Shown here piece after piece: positions 1-8,235 of a stretch of 63,694 nt of DNA; position 1 is the stretch's first letter, and each line of letters starts with the position of its first letter. This stretch comes from Neobacillus mesonae (lineage in GTDB: Bacteria > Bacillota > Bacilli > Paenibacillales > Paenibacillaceae), in NCBI GenBank assembly GCA_023715865.1, contig JAMBOW010000013.1, positions 1 through 63,694 on the forward strand. Reading direction: 5' to 3'. The notes beneath the pieces were generated by a model, which worked only from the letters and a program-made list of their open reading frames with translations, was not told the DNA's origin and did not search any database. Position numbers and translations under genes: made by a program.

Positions 1-111
1 GGCGATAGCGGAGGGGTTCCACACGTACCCATCCCGAACACGACCGTTAAGCCCTCCAGCGCCGATGGTACTTGGACCGCAGGGTCCTGGGAGAGTAGGA
101 CGTTGCCAAGC
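1..111 (+). rRNA. rrf: 5S ribosomal RNA, 5'-truncated by window edge
   Basis: The sequence from GGCGATAGCG to GTTGCCAAGC matches the conserved body and 3' end of a Bacillota 5S rRNA, including the CCGAACACG loop and GAGAGTAGGACG near the 3' end. About five or six bases of the 5' end are missing because the window begins inside the gene. It is the last gene of an rrn operon lying to the left and is followed at once by a terminator, with no tRNA cluster after it. Confidence 0.95.
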
Positions 112-117
112 ACACAG

Positions 118-153
118 AAGACACTATTGATTAAAATTGATAGTGTCTTTTTT
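118..153 (+). terminator. rrn operon intrinsic terminator
   Basis: A perfect 10-bp stem, AAGACACTAT (118-127) with ATAGTGTCTT (140-149), and a 12-nt loop, runs into a T tract. It starts 7 nt after the 5S rRNA end. Confidence 0.9.
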
Positions 154-317
154 GTATACATTTTTATAAGCTCATTTCATGTACTATTCTGTTTGACTTT
201 TATATATAGATCTGACACACTCTTTGCTGACGGATCACATTGTTACCGAACCATCACTACATAATGAAAAACTAGATTATTGCTGTTGTTTTAACAATAT
301 GAAGAACGAGGTGGGAC

Positions 318-1490
318 ATGCTAATTAGACAATTGGAACATAGTGAATATGATGTGAGTACCAAATTATCTGAATATGCCTTCAGATACACACTGTCTGC
401 AGAAGAGAAAGAAGCTAGAAGACAGCACTTTATACCTGAACAATATTGGGGTTTATTTGATGAAGGAGTACTGCAGGCCAAGCTGACCCTATTCCCGTTC
501 AAAGTGTATTTACAGGGTAAAATATTTGATATGGGCGGAATTGCAGGCGTTGCGACGTGGCCGGAGAACCGGAGAAAAGGGCACGTTGCTAAATTGCTGA
601 AGCATACCCTTCAAGAGATGAAGAGCCAAGGTCAGACGCTGTCCTTCCTGCATCCTTTTTTGGTGCCTTTTTATCGTAAGTATGGGTGGGAGGTTTATGC
701 TGAATATAAAAAGTATGTCATTGAGGCATCTCAACTGCCGCCAAGAGTAGAAGTGGAAGGAAAGATTGTACGGGACGTAACCGACATTGCATTGCTTGAT
801 TTAATGTACCAAACATTTGCGAGCCGCTATAACGGTACATTAGTTCGTGATGAAACCTGGTGGAAGCGGTCAGTGCTAAGCGGCAACGGACATACTGCAG
901 TATATTATTCTCCTGAGGGGGAGCCGCAAGGTTATGTTCTATATGAAAATAAAGAAAAAGAACTGGTATGTGATGAATTTGTCTACTTAAATGAAGAAGC
1001 ACGAAGTGCTTTATGGACTTATTTTGCAAATCATCCAGTGGAGCAGGTTAAGCTCAGCATGGTGCCTGTAGATGATCAGCTGCCTTTTTTGCTGCCGGAA
1101 CCAAGAGTGAAGCAGGAGCTTGTTCCTTACTTTATGGCGCGTATTGTAGATTTAAAGGCTTTTATTTCGCAGTATTCGTTTGAAGTGAGCGGTAACACAG
1201 AATTGATTCTTCAAGTTGATGATCAGGCAGCTCCTTGGAATGAGGGCTTGTGGAAGCTGACCGTGAATGAAGATGGTCAAGGAAGCATCGAACAATTATC
1301 GTCACATGGAGAGGCAACAGAAACAGCCGATTTGTCAGGTGATATTCAAACCTTTACAGCAATATTTATGGGGTATAAACGCCCTAGAGAACTTTATTTA
1401 ATGAAACGACTGGGAGGAAATCCTTTGAAAGCAACCCAGTTGGATAACGTAATTCCGGCAGGACAAACGTTCTTTATGGACTTTTTTTAA
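318..1490 (+). CDS. Eis-like GNAT-family N-acetyltransferase
   Basis: A 390-residue protein of the Eis/YkoU-type GNAT architecture: an N-terminal acetyl-CoA-binding GNAT domain, a second GNAT-like half, and a C-terminal sterol-carrier-like domain. The acetyl-CoA loop is visible as RRKGHVAKLL (about residues 85-94), after the strand MGGIAGVAT. The protein ends in an aromatic-acidic tail (MDFF), as Eis proteins typically do with their C-terminal carboxylate. The start ATG has a GAGGTGGG ribosome site about 5 nt upstream. Relatives acetylate amines, including aminoglycosides in mycobacteria; the substrate here is unknown. It is monocistronic, between the rrn terminator and its own terminator, and I see no strong promoter upstream. 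Confidence 0.8.
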   Translation: MLIRQLEHSEYDVSTKLSEYAFRYTLSAEEKEARRQHFIPEQYWGLFDEGVLQAKLTLFPFKVYLQGKIFDMGGIAGVATWPENRRKGHVAKLLKHTLQEMKSQGQTLSFLHPFLVPFYRKYGWEVYAEYKKYVIEASQLPPRVEVEGKIVRDVTDIALLDLMYQTFASRYNGTLVRDETWWKRSVLSGNGHTAVYYSPEGEPQGYVLYENKEKELVCDEFVYLNEEARSALWTYFANHPVEQVKLSMVPVDDQLPFLLPEPRVKQELVPYFMARIVDLKAFISQYSFEVSGNTELILQVDDQAAPWNEGLWKLTVNEDGQGSIEQLSSHGEATETADLSGDIQTFTAIFMGYKRPRELYLMKRLGGNPLKATQLDNVIPAGQTFFMDFF

Positions 1491-1510
1491 TAATGTCTTC
1501 AGCGTACTAG

Positions 1511-1540
1511 CTCTCCTGAACAGTTCAGGGGAGTTTTTTT
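1511..1540 (+). terminator. Intrinsic terminator of the acetyltransferase gene
   Basis: CTCTCCTGAA (1511-1520) pairs with TTCAGGGGAG (1524-1533), with one G-T wobble and a 3-nt loop, followed by seven T. Confidence 0.9.
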
Positions 1541-1594
1541 CTAGGGACGCATATTTTATGGCAAATTGAGAAAAAATGAAAAAAGGAACCCCAC

Positions 1595-1622
1595 TTGAGA
1601 ATTCTACATAATGTGGTATAAT
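1595..1622 (+). promoter_or_regulatory. SigA-type promoter of the ctsR operon
   Basis: TTGAGA (1595-1600), a 16-bp spacer, then TATAAT (1617-1622). The predicted transcription start falls inside the CtsR operator just downstream, the geometry expected for repression by steric block. The start point is inferred, leaving a leader of about 240 nt. Confidence 0.75.
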
Positions 1623-1630
1623 GAATACAA

Positions 1631-1647
1631 AGTCAAAGAAAGTCAAA
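1631..1647 (+). promoter_or_regulatory. CtsR heptad-repeat operator
   Basis: Two direct heptads AGTCAAA separated by GAA (AGTCAAA-GAA-AGTCAAA) match the established CtsR consensus RGTCAAA-NAN-RGTCAAA exactly; a third partial GTCAA follows. The site lies about 10 bp after the -10 box, so CtsR should autoregulate ctsR-mcsA-mcsB-clpC. Heat or McsB activity would relieve it, as in Bacillus. Confidence 0.92.
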
Positions 1648-1649
1648 GT

Positions 1650-1860
1650 CAACAGAGATCAAAGATGTTCAAATTGGGTTGGCTGAAACTCAAGCTTTAC
1701 TTACTTAAAATGGAGATTCGTTCTCCTTCATGAATGGGTAATTTTAATAGATGAGAAGCTTATCTAGAGACGATGTATCCATTCTAACTCGAGCTAGATC
1801 TTAAATTGTATCACTATTGTGATTTTTTGAATTTAGAATTATTTAAGGGGCTAATATAGT
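1650..1860 (+). promoter_or_regulatory. Long structured 5' leader of ctsR (candidate attenuator)
   Basis: The leader carries several self-complementary segments: GGAGA/TCTCC (1712-1726); an outer stem GAATGGGTA (1732-1740) with TATCCATTC (1776-1784); a nested 8-bp stem with 3-nt loop (1748-1766); and ATCAC/GTGAT (1810-1823) running into six T. ATCTAG (1762-1767) could instead pair with CTAGAT (1794-1799), which would break the nested stem. No coding ORF with a ribosome site is evident. A regulatory function is inference from base pairing only. Confidence 0.4.
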
Positions 1861-1872
1861 GGGGGATGTAGA

Positions 1873-2334
1873 ATGCGTAATATTTCTGATATTATCGAGC
1901 AATATCTGAAAAATATTTTGCAGGATAGCTCTGATGGCATGATTGAGATCCAACGAAACGATCTCGCAGATAAGTTCTCATGTGTACCGTCCCAGATTAA
2001 TTACGTCATAAGCACGAGGTTTACCCTTGAAAAAGGATACCTGGTGGAAAGCAAGCGGGGCGGAGGCGGATATATCCGCATTCAACGTGTTGAGCTTCCG
2101 GCACAGTTTGCTTTAAGTGGTCATTTCCATCAGCATATCGGAGACGAAATTAATCAGACGGCGGCAGAGGGGCTTATCTATCAGCTGGAAGAAGCAAAGT
2201 TCCTCAACCGGAGAGAGGCTGCTTTGATCAAGGCGGCAATATCTAGAGAAGTACTGCTTATCAAGCTTCCCTATCGGGATCAGATTCGTGCTCGAATGTT
2301 AAAAGCGATGTTGATCTCGATTTTGGGCAAATGA
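1873..2334 (+). CDS. ctsR: Transcriptional repressor CtsR
   Basis: A 153-residue heat-shock repressor that binds tandem AGTCAAA heptads in front of clp genes. The N-terminal half is the winged helix-turn-helix (ISDIIEQYL start, LADKFSCVPSQINYVISTRF recognition region); the glycine-rich wing KRGGGGYIRI (residues 61-70) is the thermosensing and DNA-contact loop. The C-terminal half is the dimerisation domain that McsB targets. Its own operator lies upstream at 1631-1647. It is the first gene of ctsR-mcsA-mcsB-clpC, with a 50-bp gap to mcsA. Length and motifs are normal for the family. Confidence 0.97.
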   Translation: MRNISDIIEQYLKNILQDSSDGMIEIQRNDLADKFSCVPSQINYVISTRFTLEKGYLVESKRGGGGYIRIQRVELPAQFALSGHFHQHIGDEINQTAAEGLIYQLEEAKFLNRREAALIKAAISREVLLIKLPYRDQIRARMLKAMLISILGK

Positions 2335-2384
2335 ATAAGAAGGTTCATATGATTTAGGAAGCGAAGCAAAGGAGGTATGCGGTC

Positions 2385-2906
2385 ATGCTTTGTCAAGAAT
2401 GTAATGAACGTGCGGCTACTCTGCATTTTACAAAAATTGTGAATGGAGAGAAGACGGAATTTCATATTTGTGAAAGCTGTGCCAAGGAAAAAGGAGATCA
2501 TATCTCAGGTATTTCCAATGGGTTTTCAATTCATGGGCTCTTGTCGGGTCTAATGGATTTTGAATCCGGTAAATACAAAACCGCTGGTGCGCCATCGCCG
2601 GAAACGCTTCGCTGTGAACAATGCGGCATGACCTTCAGCCAGTTCAGCAAGCTAAACCGTTTTGGCTGCAGCTCTTGCTACAATTATTTTTCCAGTCGAT
2701 TGGATCCACTTCTTAAACGCGTACACGGCAATACTACTCATGTCGGAAAGGTTCCGGTTCGCGTGGGAGGCAAGATCCATTTGAAACGCAGAGTAGACGA
2801 ATTGAAGCGTGAAATGCAGGAGAAGATCAACCTTCAAGAATTTGAAGAGGCTGCTACACTGCGAGATCAAATTCGTGAGCTTGAAAAAGAGATAGCGCAG
2901 GAGTAA
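2385..2906 (+). CDS. mcsA: Protein-arginine kinase activator McsA
   Basis: A 173-residue zinc-binding adaptor that activates the McsB arginine kinase. Four CXXC pairs are visible: C3/C6, C29/C32, then CEQC and CSSC in the middle of the protein. The C-terminus holds a UVR coiled-coil motif (EFEEAATLRDQIRELEKE) like those of UvrB and ClpC. The ATG follows a strong AAAGGAGGT site. mcsB starts 30 bp after the stop, consistent with coupled expression and complex formation. Confidence 0.95.
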   Translation: MLCQECNERAATLHFTKIVNGEKTEFHICESCAKEKGDHISGISNGFSIHGLLSGLMDFESGKYKTAGAPSPETLRCEQCGMTFSQFSKLNRFGCSSCYNYFSSRLDPLLKRVHGNTTHVGKVPVRVGGKIHLKRRVDELKREMQEKINLQEFEEAATLRDQIRELEKEIAQE

Positions 2907-2936
2907 AGTTTGGTAATAAGTAAGGAGGTATGCACC

Positions 2937-4001
2937 ATGTCGGATATCCGGTTTACCGAAAAACCACTTAGTGATTGGATGCGGAACACCGCTACTGATT
3001 CAGAGATCGTAATCAGCAGCCGGGTACGAGTCGCACGTAATGTGCAAGACTTTCCTTTTCCTATGCTGGCTACAGACCAGCAATCAAAAGCGGTACTCAG
3101 TAGCATAATCGAAGTACTTAATTTTGAAGATGTTCATGACTTCGGTCAGTTTCATGTGCTGAATATTAATGAACTGGATAATTTCGATAAAGAAATATTG
3201 GTGGAAAAACACTTAATCAGTCCCGATCTCGCGAATGACTCCAGAAATGGTGCAGTCATCCTCAGTGAAGACGAGTCCATCAGTATTATGGTGAACGAAG
3301 AGGATCATTTGCGTATCCAATGTTTATTTCCAGGTTTTCAGGTGCAGGAGGCATGGAAGAGAGCATCGGCAATTGATGACGTGTTTGAAGCCCATATTGA
3401 TTATTCATTTGATGATAAACGGGGTTACCTCACAAGCTGTCCGACCAATGTAGGCACAGGGCTCCGAGCTTCTGTTATGATGCATTTACCGGCTCTGGTG
3501 ATGACGAAGCAGATCAGCAGGGTATTAACGGCTGTCTCACAAGTAGGGCTTACAGTACGAGGATTTTACGGTGAGGGCAGTGAGGCAACAGGAAATCTGT
3601 TTCAAATCTCGAATCAGATTACATTAGGACAATCGGAAGCCGAAATCATTGAGAACTTATATAGTGTTGTTCTTCAGATTATTGGTCATGAAAGAAACGC
3701 GCGTGAAAGATTGATGCGTGATTCGAAGCAGCGGATTATGGACCGGGTCATGCGCTCCTACGGGATTTTATCCTATGCCGTGATCATGGACTCCAAGGAA
3801 GCCTTCCAGCGTTTGTCTGACGTTCGACTAGGTATTGATCTAGGGTTGATTGAGAAACCGACGATCATTCAAATGAATGAGCTTAATGTGATGACACAGC
3901 CGGGATTTCTACAGAAGAAGTTTGGCGAAGTGATGGATCCGAATGAGAGAGACATTTACCGCGCACAAATGATTCGGGATGTGCTTAAGCATGAATTGTA
4001 G
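2937..4001 (+). CDS. mcsB: Protein arginine kinase McsB
   Basis: A 354-residue ATP:guanido phosphotransferase-family enzyme that phosphorylates arginines on proteins, marking them for ClpC-ClpP. The catalytic-domain signature CPTNVGTGLRASVMMHLP is intact, and the phospho-arginine sensor RDIYRA appears near the C-terminus. I chose ATG 2937 because GGAGGT lies 9 nt upstream and the product begins MSDIRFTEKPLSDWM, like the family; a TTG nine codons upstream has no suitable site. It sits between mcsA and clpC, and a 152-nt gap with two hairpins separates it from clpC. Confidence 0.95.
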   Translation: MSDIRFTEKPLSDWMRNTATDSEIVISSRVRVARNVQDFPFPMLATDQQSKAVLSSIIEVLNFEDVHDFGQFHVLNINELDNFDKEILVEKHLISPDLANDSRNGAVILSEDESISIMVNEEDHLRIQCLFPGFQVQEAWKRASAIDDVFEAHIDYSFDDKRGYLTSCPTNVGTGLRASVMMHLPALVMTKQISRVLTAVSQVGLTVRGFYGEGSEATGNLFQISNQITLGQSEAEIIENLYSVVLQIIGHERNARERLMRDSKQRIMDRVMRSYGILSYAVIMDSKEAFQRLSDVRLGIDLGLIEKPTIIQMNELNVMTQPGFLQKKFGEVMDPNERDIYRAQMIRDVLKHEL

Positions 4002-4077
4002 TGTTTATTAGCAGTAATAACCCATTTTATGAACTCTTGTGTTTAGCTAGCAAGAAGGCGTAAGACTTGGGATGATA

Positions 4078-4113
4078 CCGACTAAGTCGGCCAGGACTTC
4101 TTAAGGAACCTGG
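4078..4113 (+). other. Paired intercistronic hairpins between mcsB and clpC
   Basis: Two adjacent hairpins occupy the mcsB-clpC gap: CCGAC-TAA-GTCGG (4078-4090) and CCAGG (4091-4095) with CCTGG (4109-4113), the latter containing an inner TTC/GGA pairing. No T tract follows, so they are not simple terminators. They may stabilise or mark processing of the operon mRNA; that is inference. Confidence 0.4.
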
Positions 4114-4153
4114 ATATAGATAAGTGTAATTAAACTGTGGAGGTGCAAGGAAT

Positions 4154-6607
4154 ATGATGTTTGGAAGATTTACAGAACGAGCGCAAAAAGTGCTGGCTTT
4201 GGCTCAGGAAGAAGCGGTTCGTTTAGGTCATAATAACATCGGTACCGAACATATTTTGCTCGGCCTGATTCGTGAAGGCGAAGGCATTGCTGCCAAAGCT
4301 CTCATCGGTCTAGGTCTAGGACTTGAAAAAATTCAAGATGAAGTAGAAACGCTCATTGGCCGTGGTCAAGAGCAGCCTACCAACATTGCATATACGCCGC
4401 GTGCGAAAAAAGTAATCGAATTGTCAATGGACGAAGCACGCAAACTGGGTCATACCTATGTGGGCACAGAGCATATTCTGCTCGGACTTATCCGTGAGGG
4501 TGAGGGCGTTGCTGCACGTGTTCTGAACAACCTTGGCATTAGCTTGAATAAAGCCCGCCAACAAGTACTGCAGCTGCTAGGAAGCAGCGAAGCGGTGTCT
4601 AGCCATAACGGAGCGCAAGCGAACGTAAGCACTCCGACACTGGACAGCCTAGCTCGCGATCTTACTTCCATCGCCAAAGAAGGCAATTTGGACCCTGTGA
4701 TTGGACGGAGCAAAGAGATTGAGCGTGTAATTCAAGTGCTCAGCCGCCGTACAAAAAACAATCCGGTGCTTATTGGTGAGCCAGGGGTAGGTAAAACAGC
4801 AATTGCTGAAGGTCTTGCCCAAAAAATTATCGCGAATGAAATTCCGGAGACACTGCGTGACAAACGCGTAATGACTCTGGACATGGGATCTGTTGTCGCA
4901 GGTACCAAATATCGTGGTGAATTCGAAGACAGATTGAAAAAAATAATGGATGAGATCCGTCAAGCAGGCAATATCATCCTTTTCATTGATGAGCTGCATA
5001 CGCTTATCGGTGCAGGTGGAGCAGAGGGAGCAATCGATGCTTCCAATATCCTTAAACCGGCTCTTGCCCGTGGTGAATTGCAATGTATCGGTGCGACTAC
5101 ACTGGATGAGTACCGGAAATACATTGAAAAGGATGCTGCGCTTGAGCGCCGTTTCCAACCGATTAATGTAGATCAGCCTTCCGTTGACGAAGCGATTCAA
5201 ATTCTGCACGGTCTAAGAGATCGCTATGAAGCGCATCACCGTGTGAAAATTACGGACGAAGCGATTGAACAAGCGGTTAAATTGTCTGATCGTTATATTA
5301 CAGACCGGTTCTTGCCGGATAAAGCAATCGATCTGATTGACGAAGCGGGATCTAAAGTAAGGCTTAATTCGTATACAGTACCGCCTAATCTTAAACAGCT
5401 TGAGAATCGACTCGATGATATTCGTAAAGAAAAAGATTCTGCTGTTCAAAGCCAAGAATTCGAGAAGGCGGCTGCACTTCGTGATACAGAGCAGAAGATT
5501 CGCGAGGAATTGGATGTAACGAAGAATCAATGGAAAGAAAAACAAGGGCGAACAGACTCTGAGGTAACGCCTGAAGATATCGCACAAGTGGTAGCCAGCT
5601 GGACGGGAGTTCCTGTGAACAAGCTGAAACAGGAAGAAACCGATCGTCTGATGAACATGGAAGGTATCCTTCATGAGCGTGTTATCGGTCAGGATGAAGC
5701 TGTTAAAGCAGTCAGCCGTGCGATTCGCCGGGCACGTGCAGGTCTGAAAGACCCTAAACGTCCTATGGGCTCCTTTATCTTCCTCGGACCAACTGGGGTA
5801 GGTAAAACTGAGCTTGCCCGCGCGCTTGCTGAGGCGATGTTTGGTGATGAAAATGCCGTCATTCGAATTGATATGTCTGAGTACATGGAGAAGCATTCTA
5901 CTTCAAGACTAGTTGGAGCGCCTCCGGGATATGTCGGTTATGAGGAAGGCGGTCAGCTTACAGAAAAGGTACGCCGCAAACCATACTCTGTTGTTCTCTT
6001 GGATGAGATTGAAAAAGCCCATCCAGAAGTATTCAACATCCTGCTTCAAGTTCTTGAAGATGGACGTCTGACAGACTCCAAGGGTCGTGTGGTTGACTTC
6101 CGCAATACACTTATCATCTTGACTTCAAACGTCGGTGCGGATGCGATCAAACGTAATTCAACACTTGGCTTTACAGCCGTTGTTGATGCGGGAGCAAACT
6201 ATGACAACATGAAGGGTAAAGTGATGGATGAGCTGAAGAAGAGCTTCCGTCCTGAATTCCTTAACCGGATTGATGAACTCATCGTATTCCATTCCCTTGA
6301 GGAGAAACATATCGCTGAGATCGTTAACCTTATGTCGGAGGAGCTTCGCAAGCGTCTGCAGGAGTACGATGTAGATTTCGAATTAACAGATAAAGCTAAA
6401 GCGTTCCTGGCCAAAGAAGGATTTGATCCTGCTTACGGTGCAAGACCGCTGCGCAGAGCGATTCAGAAGCATATCGAGGATAAACTCTCTGAAGAGCTGC
6501 TCACAGGCAATGTAACGAAAGGGGACTCTCTGACCATCGATGAAAATGAGGGTACTCTGGTAGTTACCAAAAACAATAATGTATCCACAACAAGTAGTTC
6601 TTCTTAA
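4154..6607 (+). CDS. clpC: ATP-dependent Clp protease ATPase subunit ClpC
   Basis: An 817-residue Hsp100/AAA+ unfoldase that feeds substrates, including McsB-phosphorylated proteins, to ClpP. Order of parts: N-terminal double Clp repeat (LGHNNIGTEHILLGL and LGHTYVGTEHILLGL), first AAA+ module with Walker A GEPGVGKT and sensor region, a middle UVR coiled coil (EFEKAAALRD), second AAA+ module with Walker A GPTGVGKT, then the ClpB-D2-like C domain. The start is ATG 4154 (a second ATG follows at once) behind GGAGGTG. The C-terminal tail is a short Ser/Thr-rich run. It is the last gene of the CtsR operon, with a strong terminator after it. Confidence 0.97.
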   Translation: MMFGRFTERAQKVLALAQEEAVRLGHNNIGTEHILLGLIREGEGIAAKALIGLGLGLEKIQDEVETLIGRGQEQPTNIAYTPRAKKVIELSMDEARKLGHTYVGTEHILLGLIREGEGVAARVLNNLGISLNKARQQVLQLLGSSEAVSSHNGAQANVSTPTLDSLARDLTSIAKEGNLDPVIGRSKEIERVIQVLSRRTKNNPVLIGEPGVGKTAIAEGLAQKIIANEIPETLRDKRVMTLDMGSVVAGTKYRGEFEDRLKKIMDEIRQAGNIILFIDELHTLIGAGGAEGAIDASNILKPALARGELQCIGATTLDEYRKYIEKDAALERRFQPINVDQPSVDEAIQILHGLRDRYEAHHRVKITDEAIEQAVKLSDRYITDRFLPDKAIDLIDEAGSKVRLNSYTVPPNLKQLENRLDDIRKEKDSAVQSQEFEKAAALRDTEQKIREELDVTKNQWKEKQGRTDSEVTPEDIAQVVASWTGVPVNKLKQEETDRLMNMEGILHERVIGQDEAVKAVSRAIRRARAGLKDPKRPMGSFIFLGPTGVGKTELARALAEAMFGDENAVIRIDMSEYMEKHSTSRLVGAPPGYVGYEEGGQLTEKVRRKPYSVVLLDEIEKAHPEVFNILLQVLEDGRLTDSKGRVVDFRNTLIILTSNVGADAIKRNSTLGFTAVVDAGANYDNMKGKVMDELKKSFRPEFLNRIDELIVFHSLEEKHIAEIVNLMSEELRKRLQEYDVDFELTDKAKAFLAKEGFDPAYGARPLRRAIQKHIEDKLSEELLTGNVTKGDSLTIDENEGTLVVTKNNNVSTTSSSS

Positions 6608-6638
6608 TAGTCCTATAAAAGACAACTAAAAATATTGG

Positions 6639-6677
6639 AAAGGGTTCTTGTCGCTTTAGCGATAAGGACCCTTTTTT
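6639..6677 (+). terminator. Terminator of the ctsR-clpC operon
   Basis: A long imperfect stem, AAAGGGTTCTT-TCGC with GCGA-AAGGACCCTTT around a TTTA loop, ends in six T. Confidence 0.9.
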
Positions 6678-6854
6678 AAGGTAATGAAGAGTGAAAAAAA
6701 TTGAGAAGATACATCCGGTGTAAAGTTTGGCAATTAAGCTTTACGTCAAAATGCATTCAGTGTTAAACTTTTATTAAATCCTTTTTTAGTAAATTCGGAA
6801 TTTGCACTTTAGAAAGAATAGAGTCGAAAAGTGTAAAAATTAAGGAGAAGTGAA

Positions 6855-8222
6855 GTGGCTAAAGTAAAAACAAAATTTTACTGTACAGAATGCGGCTATG
6901 AAGCCCCAAAATGGTACGGTAAATGTCCAGGTTGTCAGTCCTGGAACTCCATGGTGGAGGAAAAAGAAAGTATCGTAAAGACACAGGGAAGGAATTCCTC
7001 CCTTTTTGATAGTAAAGAAAAGCCGCAGCCCATCATAAACATAGAGAGTGATCAGGAACCGCGTATTCTGACAGGAATTAAAGAGCTTAATCGAGTGCTT
7101 GGCGGAGGGGTCGTTCCGGGCTCTCTTGTTTTGGTCGGCGGAGATCCGGGTATTGGGAAATCAACTCTGCTGCTGCAAACGTCTCATGCAATGACAGCGG
7201 CAGGTTTGCGAGTCCTGTACATTTCCGGTGAGGAATCTGTCAGACAAACGAAGCTGCGTGCTGATCGGCTTGAGGCATTATCACCAGAGCTGTATGTCCT
7301 CAGCGAAACAAACATGGAACGGATTGAAGAGGCAGTAAATCAGGTAGAGCCTCATTTTTTGGTTATTGATTCAATTCAAACCGTTTACATGCCTGAAATT
7401 ACGAGTGCCCCAGGCAGTGTAGCTCAGGTCAGAGAATGTACTTCAAGATTTATGCGAATTGCTAAAGGCCAGGGCATTGCGACCGTGCTTGTAGGGCATG
7501 TTACTAAAGAAGGTGCCATTGCAGGCCCGCGGATGCTTGAGCATATGGTGGATTGCGTTCTCTATTTTGAAGGTGAACGACACCATACTTACCGTCTGCT
7601 TCGTGCGGTGAAGAACCGGTTCGGTTCCACTAACGAGATGGGGATTTTTGAAATGGGTGAAGTCGGTTTGACCGAGGTGGCCAATCCATCGGAGATGTTC
7701 TTATCCGAAAGACCGCTAGGGGTAGCAGGCTCCACAGTAGCTGCCAGTATGGAAGGGACTCGTCCAATGCTTGTAGAGCTTCAGGCACTGATTTCAGCAA
7801 CCCAATTTCCTTCTCCGAGACGAATGGCGACTGGGGTTGATTATAATCGTATGGCTCTGATCATTGCTGTGCTTGAGAAGCGTCAGGGCATGTTTTTGCA
7901 GAACCAGGATGCCTATTTAAACGTAGCCGGAGGGGTAAAGCTGGATGAACCGGCGATTGATTTAGCGGTTGCAGTCAGTATTGCGTCCAGCTTCAGGGAT
8001 GTACCAACCAAGCCTTACGATGTTGTATTTGGGGAGGTAGGTCTTACCGGAGAGGTCCGTGCAGTATCTCGTGCGGAGCAGAGAGCAAAGGAAGCGCAAA
8101 AGCTTGGATTTAAACGGGTCATTATGCCGGAGAAGAGCCTGAAAGGCTGGAAGCACCCGAAGGGAATAGAACTTATCGGTGTAAATACCGTTGGAGATGC
8201 ACTAGCGGTTGCTTTAGATTAG
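6855..8222 (+). CDS. radA: DNA repair protein RadA
   Basis: A 455-residue RecA-like branch-migration helicase (Sms) that helps process recombination intermediates. It has an N-terminal C4 zinc finger (C10, C13, C24, C27), a RecA core with Walker A GDPGIGKST (residues 96-104), the RadA-specific KNRFG motif (253-257), and a C-terminal Lon-protease-like domain. The start is GTG 6855 behind AAGGAGAAG, giving MAKVKTKFYC, normal for the family. disA follows 13 bp after the stop, the usual radA-disA pairing in Bacillota. Confidence 0.96.
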   Translation: MAKVKTKFYCTECGYEAPKWYGKCPGCQSWNSMVEEKESIVKTQGRNSSLFDSKEKPQPIINIESDQEPRILTGIKELNRVLGGGVVPGSLVLVGGDPGIGKSTLLLQTSHAMTAAGLRVLYISGEESVRQTKLRADRLEALSPELYVLSETNMERIEEAVNQVEPHFLVIDSIQTVYMPEITSAPGSVAQVRECTSRFMRIAKGQGIATVLVGHVTKEGAIAGPRMLEHMVDCVLYFEGERHHTYRLLRAVKNRFGSTNEMGIFEMGEVGLTEVANPSEMFLSERPLGVAGSTVAASMEGTRPMLVELQALISATQFPSPRRMATGVDYNRMALIIAVLEKRQGMFLQNQDAYLNVAGGVKLDEPAIDLAVAVSIASSFRDVPTKPYDVVFGEVGLTGEVRAVSRAEQRAKEAQKLGFKRVIMPEKSLKGWKHPKGIELIGVNTVGDALAVALD

Positions 8223-8235
8223 GGGGCATTGAAAG

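Noticed and set aside
6720..6744. GTAAAG/CTTTAC inverted repeat upstream of radA as a regulatory site
   Set aside because: Only six pairs, AT-rich, with no matching promoter; could be chance.
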